From: Planctomycetota bacterium
GTDB taxonomy: Bacteria; Planctomycetota; Planctomycetia; Pirellulales; Pirellulaceae
Length of the DNA stretch: 64,000 nucleotides
Reading direction: 5' to 3'
Assembly: GCA_016872725.1 (NCBI GenBank)
Contig: VGZC01000002.1
Coordinates: 1-64,000 of the forward strand
The translations under genes and the position numbers were made by a program. The notes beneath the pieces are model-generated. The model saw only the letters and a program-made list of their open reading frames with translations. It was not told the origin of the DNA and did no database searches. Numbering within the stretch: the stretch's first letter is position 1; the number at the start of each line of letters is the position of its first letter. Positions 8,092-16,432 of this stretch are shown here, piece by piece.

Positions 8092-9015
8092 ATGAACGAC
8101 GGCGACCTCCACGTGCGACGCCTCGCGTCGGCCGCCGACGCGCTCCCCTTCGCGCCGCTCACCTTCCCCACATTCCACCGCACGCTGTTCGCGTTGGGAC
8201 ACGAGTCGGGCCCGGTCATGCTCGGCGCGTCGCGACGCGGCGAACCGGTGGGGCTCGCCCTCGCGATCGTGAAGTCGGATACGGCTCAACTGCTGTCGTT
8301 GGCCGTCGCGACGCATGCCCGAGGAACGGGCATTGGCGGGAAACTGATGGTCGAGTTGGAGTCGATCCTGCGCGGCGAGGGCGTCGCGCGCATGGAGCTC
8401 AACTTCACCGATCCCAACGCCACATCGGAGGCGTGGCGCCGGCTGTTGCGTCGCGCGGGCTGGAGTGAACCGACGCCCCGCATGCGGTTGTTTACGCTTG
8501 GACGAGGCTCGCTCGAAACGGTCGCCCGGGCTCGGTGGATGAGCCGCCAAGAGCCGCCGGTCGATTGCGCGCTATTTCCGTGGACGGATCTGACATCGGC
8601 GGAGGAAGGTGAACTTCGGGCCGAGGTCGGACCCGATTCCTGGTTTCCGCCCGTGCTCTCCCCGTTCGCGATGGCCGATCCGATCGACGCGCGTCTCAGC
8701 GTGGGATTGCGCTATCAGGGGCGCGTCGCCGGTTGGTTGATCGCGCACCGGATTGCCGAGGGCACCGTGCGCTACACGAGCCTCTTCGTACGTCAAGTGT
8801 CCGGACTGCGCGGCGCGGGACTCGTACTGCTCGCCGAGAGCATACGCCGGCAACTGTCCGATCCGGGCCGCGATGTGGCGGCGACGTTCGGCATCGAGAT
8901 CCAGAATCCTCTTCTGGCGTTCGCCGAACGGCGTCTGATTCCGCACGTCGAGGTCGTGGCGCTGCGGACGTCGTTCACGAGCGGGAAGTGGATCGAGCCC
9001 GGACATGCGTCATGA
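8092..9015 (+). CDS. Tandem-domain GNAT acyltransferase
   Basis: A 307-residue protein with two GNAT-like halves. The first (about 6-140) carries the acyl-CoA pyrophosphate-binding loop as HARGTGIGG (75-83), followed by the alpha-helix KLMVELESIL. The second half (about 150-305) keeps the fold pattern (RYTSLFVRQVSGLRGAG) but lacks a clean RxxGxG loop and may serve substrate binding. The ATG at 8092 is 37 bases after the previous stop. It sits between two RiPP precursor genes and upstream of their export cassette. GNAT enzymes are known to N-acylate lysine or ornithine side chains in some RiPPs of this leader class, so a maturation role is plausible, but this is inference. Confidence 0.75.
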   Translation: MNDGDLHVRRLASAADALPFAPLTFPTFHRTLFALGHESGPVMLGASRRGEPVGLALAIVKSDTAQLLSLAVATHARGTGIGGKLMVELESILRGEGVARMELNFTDPNATSEAWRRLLRRAGWSEPTPRMRLFTLGRGSLETVARARWMSRQEPPVDCALFPWTDLTSAEEGELRAEVGPDSWFPPVLSPFAMADPIDARLSVGLRYQGRVAGWLIAHRIAEGTVRYTSLFVRQVSGLRGAGLVLLAESIRRQLSDPGRDVAATFGIEIQNPLLAFAERRLIPHVEVVALRTSFTSGKWIEPGHAS

Positions 9016-9164
9016 CGGCGTGACGGCGCGACGCCCCCGCATCACCCAGTGCACGGTGCCTCGTCAAGAAACGAACACGCCGCCGAACCAAGGCGGCCCG
9101 GCGGCGCGTCGCTGTTTGCCATTCCCTCGGGAGAAGCGCCCGGCGCCCCGTAACGGATGGACGG

Positions 9165-9437
9165 CTAACCTCCCAAGAGTCCGCCGATTCCCGTGCCGAT
9201 CGCGCCTGCGAGCCCGTAGAACGCCTTGCCGGCCGTCACCAGTTCGAGCTCGGTGTCGGACAATTCGTTCGAATGCGATCTCCAATCGTTGGGGACTTCG
9301 ATTCCGTTTCGGCGAGCGACTTCGACCGCCGCGTCGATACCGCCGCTCGACAGCGCGGATTCGATCTCACAGCGGAAACCGGGTTCCACATCCATCCGAG
9401 CGCGAACCGAACACAGACAATCTTGAACCGTTGCCAT
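9165..9437 (-). CDS. Nif11/NHLP-like RiPP precursor peptide 2
   Basis: A 90-residue paralogue of precursor 1. The leader is again exactly 70 residues, with GGIDAAVEVARRNGIEVPNDW and the end LSDTELELVTAG. The predicted core is 20 residues, beginning Lys-Ala-Phe-Tyr, rich in Gly and hydrophobics, and ending GGLLGG. GAGGAG precedes the ATG at 9437 by nine bases. A minus-strand promoter (9622-9650) lies upstream. Leader similarity with divergent cores is the usual sign of ribosomal peptide natural-product precursors. Leader Cys residues at 7, 9 and 23 are not shared with precursor 1. Confidence 0.82.
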   Translation of the reverse strand: MATVQDCLCSVRARMDVEPGFRCEIESALSSGGIDAAVEVARRNGIEVPNDWRSHSNELSDTELELVTAGKAFYGLAGAIGTGIGGLLGG

Positions 9438-9621
9438 GCGATGCAACTCCTCGACTAGGCACGCCCTCCCTCGCGACGCGCGGCGGTCGCCGAGATCGGG
9501 CGTCGAAAACCGGTTACGATCCACTTCGCAGGTCCCGATGCCGCAACGACGCAACGTCTCCGCCGAACTCGGGCGCCTCCACCACCTCGAACCCGATCCG
9601 GGCGCGCGGTAGTCGTACGCC

Positions 9622-9650
9622 AGTATAGGCCGATTCTGTCGGCGACGCAA
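9622..9650 (-). promoter_or_regulatory. Promoter for precursor 2
   Basis: On the minus strand TTGCGT (9650-9645) and TATACT (9627-9622) are separated by exactly 17 bases. Transcription would start near 9615, giving a leader of about 180 bases before the precursor 2 ATG at 9437. Confidence 0.5.
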
Positions 9651-9700
9651 ATTGCGACGGCGACAGGCGCGAACCGGCGTGGGGCCGGACGGCCCGTTCG

Positions 9701-9729
9701 TTGATCGGCAAGGACCCCAAAGCTAGACT
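9701..9729 (+). promoter_or_regulatory. Promoter for the HlyD-ABC-ABC export operon
   Basis: TTGATC (9701-9706) and TAGACT (9724-9729) are 17 bases apart on the plus strand. Transcription would start near 9736, about 115 bases before the HlyD-type ATG. It is back to back with the precursor 2 promoter, so the 50 bp between the two -35 boxes may hold shared control sites. Confidence 0.5.
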
Positions 9730-9851
9730 TGACCGCCCGCCGCGCGACGAGGACCGCCGCGGCGGCGCGCGGCCATGCACGCGCGCGAACGGCCCGGCTT
9801 CGACCGTGGGTGCGGATCCTCTTGGAGAATGCGGCTCGAGCCGAGCGTTCC

Positions 9852-11354
9852 ATGAGTACCAATCGTAGCGACCGCGCTATGTTTCGCAGGACGGCCCTGA
9901 TGGACGTCGCGGGCGCGGCGCGCGAGGACGCGCCGCTCGCGTTGATGGCCGGCCGCGCCTGGATCGCGCTCGGAGCCCTTCTCCTTCTGTGCGGCACCGC
10001 CGTTGTCTGGTCGCTGATTGGAGCCGTTCCCGTCACGGTCCGGGGCTCCGCCCTATTGTCGCATCCCGGTTCGATCGTCGCGATCGAATCGGCGACGGCC
10101 GGCCCGGTCACGTCGGTCCATGCGCGGCCGGGTGACACGGTCGCGTCAGGCGACCTGCTCGCGCGCGTCGATCAACCGGCTCTCCGCGAGGAACGAAACC
10201 AGGCCCGGATTGTGCTCGACGAATTGCGATCCGCCGACGCGAACCACGCGAAACTCGAAGACGAACAGCTCGACGGCGAAACGCGTTGGCGCGATAGTCA
10301 AACGGCCCTGCTGCTTTCGAGCTCGACGGAGATGGAACGGCTCGCGGACGACTCCGCGGCGCGGAGCGCCGACTGGGCGGCGCGGCAACGTGAACGATTC
10401 GGCCGCATCGAGGAAATGACGAACCGGCTCGTCGCCTCGCTCGATGCGCGTCTTGACGAACTGCGGCGGCTCGCCGATCGCGGGTTGGCGACGCGCGAGC
10501 AGATCGTCGCGGCCGAGTCCGCCGCGATCGACGCGGACCGTTCCCGTTCCGCGTACGAATCGCAAGCCTCGGATACGGCGATCCAGGAACAGGAATCCCG
10601 GCAATTCGTATTCGACCGAAGGAACCGGGCCGCCGAATTGCGTCTGGAATCAAGCCAGGTGGAACTGCGTTGGAAGAAACTCCAACAGGAGATCGTTCTC
10701 GCGCGGAATGAACGCTCGCGGCAAATCGAACTGCGGCGGGAACGCGTCGCGTCGCTCGACCGGAGGCTCGCCGAATCGTCCGAGATCCGCGCCGCGCACT
10801 CGGGACGCGTGCTCGAATGGCATGTGGAAGTCGGCCGAACAGTCGGGCCGGGCATGGCGCTTGGCTCGCTGGCCCGCGACCGCGGCCCGGCGGCCGAGTC
10901 GGAACGCCTTCGCGCGCTTGCCTATTTCCCATTGAGCGATGGAAAGCGGATCGCGCCGGGAATGGACGTGCTCGTGACGCCGAGCACGGAGAAGCGCGAA
11001 CGGTACGGCGGCATTCGAGGAACGGTATGGAAGGTCGCCGAGTTCCCGACGACGCGGGCCGCCGCGTCCGCCGCGCTGGGCAGCGACGACGTCGTCCAGG
11101 GGCTCGCCGCGCCCGGCGGCATGCTCGAAGTGGAAATCGCATTGCGGACGGCCTCCACCCAAAGCGGCTACGACTGGACGACGAGCGGGCCTCCCGCGCC
11201 GCCAACCGCCGGTACGATGGCGTCGGCCCGCGTGGTGGTCGAACGCCGGACTCCGTTGTCGTTCCTGGTGCCGCATGTCCGCGCGTGGTTGCTCGGTCCC
11301 GATCCCGACGCGGCGCGCGACGAAAACGCCCGTTCGAGCGGAACCTCTTACTGA
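9852..11354 (+). CDS. NHLM-type HlyD membrane fusion protein
   Basis: A 500-residue periplasmic adaptor. It opens with MFRRTALMDVAG and one membrane segment (about 45-65, ending WSLIGAVPVTVRG), the pattern of NHLM bacteriocin secretion proteins. A lipoyl-like half-motif (AGPVTSVHARPGDTVASGDLLARV), a long coiled-coil hairpin (about 115-325) and the second lipoyl half (AHSGRVLEWHVEVGRTV) follow, then a C-terminal beta domain. It should link the inner-membrane ABC transporters to an outer-membrane channel. The downstream transporter starts 15 bp later. The frame stays open upstream, but the ATG at 9852 best fits the family N-terminus. Confidence 0.88.
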   Translation: MSTNRSDRAMFRRTALMDVAGAAREDAPLALMAGRAWIALGALLLLCGTAVVWSLIGAVPVTVRGSALLSHPGSIVAIESATAGPVTSVHARPGDTVASGDLLARVDQPALREERNQARIVLDELRSADANHAKLEDEQLDGETRWRDSQTALLLSSSTEMERLADDSAARSADWAARQRERFGRIEEMTNRLVASLDARLDELRRLADRGLATREQIVAAESAAIDADRSRSAYESQASDTAIQEQESRQFVFDRRNRAAELRLESSQVELRWKKLQQEIVLARNERSRQIELRRERVASLDRRLAESSEIRAAHSGRVLEWHVEVGRTVGPGMALGSLARDRGPAAESERLRALAYFPLSDGKRIAPGMDVLVTPSTEKRERYGGIRGTVWKVAEFPTTRAAASAALGSDDVVQGLAAPGGMLEVEIALRTASTQSGYDWTTSGPPAPPTAGTMASARVVVERRTPLSFLVPHVRAWLLGPDPDAARDENARSSGTSY

Positions 11355-11369
11355 AGGCGGACGAACGCG

Positions 11370-13577
11370 ATGCGGACCCGTCGGAACGTCCGAACGCCGA
11401 CCCTCCTGCAGCTCGACGCCGCCGAATGCGGCGCCGCGTGCCTCGGGATCGTCCTCGCGCATTACGGGCGCCATGTACCACTCGCCGAACTGCGCCGCGA
11501 CTGCGGCGTATCGCGGGACGGAAGCCGCGCGAGCAATGTCGTGCGCGCCGCTCGCTTGCACGGGCTCGACGCGCGCGGCATGAAACGCGATGTGGACGAA
11601 CTGCGGGGCGTCCACAAACCGCTCATCGCGCACTGGCAATTCAATCATTTCGTCGTCGTCGAATCGATCGGGGGGCGCCATGTTCGATTGAATGACCCGC
11701 GATTCGGCCATGTGCGGGTGTCGCGGGACGAGTTCGATCGGTCGTTTACCGGCGTGGCGCTCGAATTCGCGCCGAACGCCGCATTCGAACGCCGCGGGAA
11801 GCCGGTCCGCCTGCTCCGATCGCTCGCCCCGCGCATCTGGACGCATCGACGATCGCTCGCCTTCGGCACACTCGCCGGATGGCTGCTCGTCATCCCCTCG
11901 CTCGTCCTTTCGGGGTGCGCGGGCGCGTTCATCGACGGCGTCTTGATCGAAGGCCAACGAAGCTGGATGCGGCCCCTGGTCTGGATTCTGCTCGCGGCGG
12001 CGGCCGTCCAATGGGTCGTTCTCGGCCTGCAGCGCCGCGGCCTTCGGCTCGCCTATCGCTCGGCGATCCGAACCGAAACGGCCGAACTCGTCGATCGTCT
12101 GCTCCGGTTGCCGCTCGCCTTTTTCACGCAGCGGCAATCCGGCGAGATCGCCAACCGGATCCAGTACGCGGAACATGTCGGCGAGTTGTTGACGCACCGG
12201 GTCGCCGACTCGGGGATCGAGTTCGGTTCGATGGTGGCCTACTTCGCGGCCATGTCATGGATCGCGCCGCCGCTCGCGGCCGCCACCGGCGTTCTGGCCG
12301 CGTTCAACGCCCTCGCGCTGCTCGTCGCGTTCCGGAAACGCACCGAGGTCAGTCAGCGCATCGCGCGCGCGGAGGGCCGCTGGGTCGGCGCGTCGCTGAT
12401 CGGTGTTCAGATGATCGAACCGATGAAGGCGGGCGGCATGGAGTCGGGCTATGTCGCCAAGTGGAGCGGCTACCAGCGGGAATCCGCCGGCGCGAGGCAG
12501 GAGCTCGAACGGTCCGTCATCGGATTGGAAACGCTGCCCGGATTGACCGAACGGCTCGCCCTCACGACGCTGCTGTGCCTTGGCGGCTATTTCGTCATGC
12601 GGGGTTCGATGACGGTCGGATCGCTCGTCGCCTTCCAGATCCTCCTCGCGCGGTTCTCGGCTCCCCTCCAGTCGCTCGTCGCGCTCGCCGCGGAGTGGCA
12701 GACAGCGCACGCCGACTTCCTGCGCCTCGACGATGTCCGGAACAGCGCGACGGACCCGCTTTCCGAGGACGATCGACGGGAATCGCGGTCCGACGCGGCG
12801 GCATCAACGGCCGCATCCGCCGACTCGTTCGGCTCGCCCGGGCACGCGGTCGCGCTGTCCGACGTGACGTTCGGCTACGGGCCCCTCGATCCACCCCTTC
12901 TCGACGGCATCCAACTTGCCCTTCGACCGGGCGAGTGCCTTGCGGTCGTGGGGGGCAGCGGTTCGGGCAAATCGACCCTCGCGCGGCTCGTGTGCGGGCT
13001 GCACGCGCCATGGAAAGGCAAGATCCTCCACGACGGACGGGCGCTGTCCGACATGGCGAGGTCCGAGCGCGTCCGGCGCATCGCGTACGTCGATCAGGAC
13101 GTGATGCTGTTCGCCGGTTCGATCCGCGACAATCTCTCGCTTTGGAACGGCGGGTTTTCGGACGAGGCTCTCTGGGAGGCGTGCGACGACGCGTGCATCG
13201 GCGACGTCGTGCGCGGCGTTCCCGGCCAACTCGATGCGCCGCTCCGCGAGAACGGCGCCAATCTCAGCGGAGGCGAACGGCAGCGGATCGAGCTCGCCCG
13301 CGCGTTCGCGTGCCGACCGTCGCTGCTGGTGCTGGATGAAGCCATGAGCGCGCTCGACGGGCCCACCGAGGCGCGCGTGATCGAGTCGATCCGGCGCCGC
13401 GGCTGCACGACGATCCTGATCACGCACCGCATCGAAGCCGCGCAAACATGCGACGCGATCCTCGTACTGGAGCAAGGCCGCATCCGAGGCCTGGGCACGC
13501 ACGACCGGTTGCGGGCGGCGTGCGCCGAGTACGGGCGGCTTCTCGGAACCGCGTCTCCCTCCCCTCGCACGGACTGA
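11370..13577 (+). CDS. NHLM-type ABC transporter with C39 leader peptidase
   Basis: A 735-residue transporter-peptidase. Residues 1-135 are a C39 peptidase with Q14, C20 (LDAAECGAAC), H93 (WQFNHF) and D109 (LNDP), which cuts leaders after a double-glycine-type site. A six-helix membrane domain spans about 150-450. The ATPase carries GGSGSGKST, LSGGERQR and LLVLDEAMSALD. It resembles the peptidase/ATP-binding transporter of NHLM bacteriocin systems. All key residues are present, so it should be able to cleave the two VTAG-ending leaders encoded at 6.5 and 9.2 kb and export the cores. The next transporter starts seven bases downstream. Confidence 0.92.
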   Translation: MRTRRNVRTPTLLQLDAAECGAACLGIVLAHYGRHVPLAELRRDCGVSRDGSRASNVVRAARLHGLDARGMKRDVDELRGVHKPLIAHWQFNHFVVVESIGGRHVRLNDPRFGHVRVSRDEFDRSFTGVALEFAPNAAFERRGKPVRLLRSLAPRIWTHRRSLAFGTLAGWLLVIPSLVLSGCAGAFIDGVLIEGQRSWMRPLVWILLAAAAVQWVVLGLQRRGLRLAYRSAIRTETAELVDRLLRLPLAFFTQRQSGEIANRIQYAEHVGELLTHRVADSGIEFGSMVAYFAAMSWIAPPLAAATGVLAAFNALALLVAFRKRTEVSQRIARAEGRWVGASLIGVQMIEPMKAGGMESGYVAKWSGYQRESAGARQELERSVIGLETLPGLTERLALTTLLCLGGYFVMRGSMTVGSLVAFQILLARFSAPLQSLVALAAEWQTAHADFLRLDDVRNSATDPLSEDDRRESRSDAAASTAASADSFGSPGHAVALSDVTFGYGPLDPPLLDGIQLALRPGECLAVVGGSGSGKSTLARLVCGLHAPWKGKILHDGRALSDMARSERVRRIAYVDQDVMLFAGSIRDNLSLWNGGFSDEALWEACDDACIGDVVRGVPGQLDAPLRENGANLSGGERQRIELARAFACRPSLLVLDEAMSALDGPTEARVIESIRRRGCTTILITHRIEAAQTCDAILVLEQGRIRGLGTHDRLRAACAEYGRLLGTASPSPRTD

Positions 13578-13584
13578 CCGTTTT

Positions 13585-15738
13585 ATGTCATCCCATTCCG
13601 AACCGACGCCCGAGATGCCCGCGAGTTTGCGGGCGCGAGCCGCGCCGACGGAAGGCGATGCGCCCGCGGCGCGCGATTGGAACCGGGTCACGAACGACGA
13701 TCTCGCGGGCGCCCTCGCGGGGCTTTCCAGGCCACTCGGCGTTCCGGTCCGGCGCCCCCGCGCGGCGCCCGGCCCGGTCGACGTCGATCCGGTCTCGCTC
13801 GCCGAATCGATCGGCCTGATCGCGCGGCGCGTCGAGCTACCCGATCGCTGGTGGCGAGCGGACCGCGGACCACTCGTCGTGCTCGCGGGCGACTCCGATC
13901 CGCCGCGGCCCGTTGCCTTGATTCGGAGGGGCGGGCGGTACCGGATCGTCGGTCCCGACGGTCGCCCGTCGCGCGCGATCCGCGGGCGCGAGGCGCGGAG
14001 CGTACGGGCGAGCGCGCTGAGCCTCGCGGCGCCGCTTCCCGAATCGCCGGTCACCCTCGTTCGGGCCGCACGGTTCGCGATTCGGCCTTGGCGGGCCGAC
14101 ACCGCGCGGCTCGCCCTGTTCCTCGCCATCTTCGGCGCGCTCGGATTGTCGGTTCCGATCGCCAATCGGCGGATCATCGATCAGGCGATACCCGACGCCG
14201 ACTGGGCGCTTGTCGTTCAAATCGCCGGATTGCTGGTCGCCGTGAATCTCGCGCAGGCCGCGTGCCATCTCGTCGCGCGGCGCCACCACGTTCGAGTCAT
14301 CACGGGCGCGATCGTCCGGTTGCAACTGGCCACGTGGCACCGATTGATCCAGTTGCCCGGCGGTTTTTTCCGCGATCAAAGCGGCGGGGATCTCGTCCAT
14401 CGGGGTCTCGCGGTCACCGCGATGGGCCAGCAGCTCGGCTCCGTCGTCATCCACTCGGCGGTCGCCGCCGCGATCGGATTCGGCGCGGCCGCCATGCTCG
14501 TCTGGATCCAGCCCATGCTCGCTCTCGTGGCGTTCGCATTCGGCGCGCTCGAGGCGGGAATCACCGCGCTCGTTTCATGGCGCGTGCATGGCGCGACGAT
14601 GCGGCTGGAGCGATTGCGGGCCGAGCTGCTTGGCACGCTCGTTCCGATTGTGCAAGGCATCGCCAAACTGCGGGTCGCGGGCGCGGAGTCCCGCGCCGCG
14701 TCGCAGTGGTGGCCGACCTTCGAACGGCACTTGGCCCTGCTCGACAATCGCCAGTGGTGGCTCGACCAGCTTCGCATCGCGGCGTCGACGGTTCCCGCGG
14801 TGGCGAGCGTCGCGATCTACAGCGCGGTCCACCGACGGTCGAACGCCGGACCCGATCCGGCCATGTCGCTCGGAGGTCTGATGGCGTTCTTGACCACGTA
14901 TGGACTCTTCGCGCACGGCCTGGCGTCAATCGGCAAATTGGCGACGACCGCGACCCAGGCCCTTTCGCTCGAACGGCTCGTCCGACCCATCTGGCATGGC
15001 GAACCGGAAGTCACGGCCGGCAGCGCGGCGCCGGGTCGATTGCGGGGCCGAGTCCGACTCCACGACGTTGCGTTCCGATATCACGACGAGGGGCCGCGGG
15101 TACTTGAGAACGTGTCATTCGAGATCGCGCCGGGCGAGTTTGTGGCCATCACCGGCCCGTCCGGCGGCGGCAAGTCGTCACTGATCCGCCTCCTGCTCGG
15201 CCTCGCGCGGCCCGTCGAGGGGATCGTCTCGTACGACGGCCATGACTTGTCGCGGCTTGACGCGCGGGCCGTGCGCCGCCAGATCGGAAGCGTGCTGCAA
15301 CAGTCGGCCGTGTTCGCCGGCACGCTTTTCGACAACATCGCGGGAGGCCGCGCGATCACGATGGATGAGGCATGGGCGGCCTGCGTTGAAGCGGAACTCG
15401 CCGACGATATCGCGGCGTTCCCCATGGGGATGTACACGCTGGTGGCCGATCGCGGAGCCAACCTATCGGGCGGGCAGCGCCAGCGCCTGCTCATCGCCAG
15501 GGCCTTGGTCGGAGCTCCCGCCGTCGTCGTGTTTGACGAGGCGACCAGCGCGCTCAGCCCCGATGCGCAGCAACGCATCATGGACCGGCTCGCGCGCCGC
15601 AACGTGACGCGAGTCGTCGTCGCCCATCGTATGGACGCCGTCCGCGACGCCGACCGAATGCTCGTCGTGGACCATGGCCGAGTCGTCGAATCGAAGGAGC
15701 ACCCAGCACCCTTTGGCCGAAGGCCAAATTCACCGTAG
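13585..15738 (+). CDS. NHLM-type second ABC transporter, tail replaced by REP
   Basis: A 717-residue ABC protein with no peptidase. Residues 1-150 form the variable N-terminal region seen in the second NHLM transporter (DRWWRADRGPLVVL, SPVTLVRAARFAIRPW). A membrane domain (about 165-445) and an ATPase with GPSGGGKSS, LSGGQRQR and VVVFDEATSAL follow. After DHGRVVESKEH the last codons are read from a REP palindrome (APFGRRPNSP), so roughly the last 20 residues expected for the family are missing. The ATPase core is complete, so function may survive. Likely partner of the C39 transporter. Confidence 0.9.
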   Translation: MSSHSEPTPEMPASLRARAAPTEGDAPAARDWNRVTNDDLAGALAGLSRPLGVPVRRPRAAPGPVDVDPVSLAESIGLIARRVELPDRWWRADRGPLVVLAGDSDPPRPVALIRRGGRYRIVGPDGRPSRAIRGREARSVRASALSLAAPLPESPVTLVRAARFAIRPWRADTARLALFLAIFGALGLSVPIANRRIIDQAIPDADWALVVQIAGLLVAVNLAQAACHLVARRHHVRVITGAIVRLQLATWHRLIQLPGGFFRDQSGGDLVHRGLAVTAMGQQLGSVVIHSAVAAAIGFGAAAMLVWIQPMLALVAFAFGALEAGITALVSWRVHGATMRLERLRAELLGTLVPIVQGIAKLRVAGAESRAASQWWPTFERHLALLDNRQWWLDQLRIAASTVPAVASVAIYSAVHRRSNAGPDPAMSLGGLMAFLTTYGLFAHGLASIGKLATTATQALSLERLVRPIWHGEPEVTAGSAAPGRLRGRVRLHDVAFRYHDEGPRVLENVSFEIAPGEFVAITGPSGGGKSSLIRLLLGLARPVEGIVSYDGHDLSRLDARAVRRQIGSVLQQSAVFAGTLFDNIAGGRAITMDEAWAACVEAELADDIAAFPMGMYTLVADRGANLSGGQRQRLLIARALVGAPAVVVFDEATSALSPDAQQRIMDRLARRNVTRVVVAHRMDAVRDADRMLVVDHGRVVESKEHPAPFGRRPNSP

Positions 15739-15826
15739 CCAGGGGCAACGCCCCAGGAATCGTTTGGCCCCACGGCACCCTTTGGCCGAAGGCCAAATTC
15801 ACCGTAGCCTGGGGCAACGCCCCAGG
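15706..15826. repeat. Two direct REP-like elements left of the RAYT gene
   Basis: Two near-identical 52-bp copies (15706-15757 and 15775-15826) differ at one base. Each holds two perfect hairpins: TTTGGCC-GAA-GGCCAAA, and a GGGGC-AAC-GCCCC hairpin, extended to CCTGGGGC in the second copy. They lie next to a REP-associated transposase gene. The first copy overlaps the 3-prime end of the second ABC transporter gene. Confidence 0.85.
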
Positions 15827-15868
15827 CGGCGCTCATGCCCACGGACTACCTCGGGAGCCGATTGACCC

Positions 15869-16321
15869 ATGCCACAGTCCCTGACGAAACTCTATGCCCA
15901 TTTGGTTTTCAGCACGAAGTACCGCGAACCATTTCTGGATGAGAGAATTCGGTCTCGTGTCCATGGCTATCTCGCGACCGTGATCCGCGACTTGGATTCA
16001 CCCTGGGTCGTCGTCGGTGGCGTGGTCGATCACGTTCCTATCTTGTTTGACATGGGCAAAATGGTGGCACCCGTCAAGTTCGTTGAGCAAGTGAAACGCG
16101 AGTCGTCCAAGTTCGTCAAGACGCTTGGCACCCCGTACACGAAGTTCTACTGGCAACGTGGTTACGGGATGTTTTCGGTTGGCCCCATGGATCGCGACCA
16201 AGCAGAACATTATGTTCGCAATCAGGAGGAGCACCATCGACGAACGACCTTTCAGGACGAATATCGGTCGATGCTGACGCGCTACGGCATTGAGTTCGAC
16301 GAACAGTACGTCTGGGATTAG
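15869..16321 (+). mobile_element. REP-associated (IS200-like) Y1 transposase, altered HUH
   Basis: A 150-residue Y1/HUH transposase of the IS200/RAYT type. It shows LYAHLVFSTKYRE at the start, YWQRGYGMFSV in the middle, the catalytic Tyr candidate Y115 in HYVRNQEEHH, and the ending YGIEFDEQYVWD. The metal-binding HUH motif, normally DHVHILF, reads DHVPILF: H55 is kept but the second His is P57, a change explicable by one base (CAT/CAC to CCT/CCC). Catalysis is therefore doubtful. REP-like hairpins flank it in opposite orientations. It interrupts the 3-prime end of the peptide-export operon. Confidence 0.9.
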
Positions 16322-16344
16322 TCGCGCTGGACGGCAGCGGTTGA

Positions 16345-16432
16345 ATATGGCCTTCGGCCAAACCATCGCTTATCGCGTTACCAGCCTGGGGCGAGGCCCC
16401 AGGCTACGGTGATGATTGGCCTTCGGCCAATT
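16345..16432. repeat. Inverted REP-like elements right of the RAYT gene
   Basis: TGGCCTTCGGCCA at 16348-16360, a GCCTGGGGC-GAG-GCCCCAGGC hairpin at about 16384-16404, then CTACGGTGATGATTGGCCTTCGGCCAA in two parts to 16431. Read on the other strand this has the same order as the left-hand REP elements, so the transposase gene is bracketed by REPs in inverted orientation. Confidence 0.8.

Noticed and set aside
10650-12197. Minus-strand frame of 515 codons across the exporter operon
   Set aside because: It is antisense to the HlyD and C39-ABC genes, both with clear family motifs.
13585-15738. Second ABC transporter considered a pseudogene
   Set aside because: Only the C-terminal tail is replaced; Walker A, signature and Walker B motifs are complete and the frame is uninterrupted.
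15869-16321. Transposase considered as a functional IS200 element
   Set aside because: The HUH motif is broken and the flanks are REP palindromes, which fits a degenerate RAYT better than a mobile IS.
15706-16432. Repeats considered as a CRISPR array
   Set aside because: Copies are palindromic REPs in two orientations around a transposase, with no regular spacers and no cas genes.
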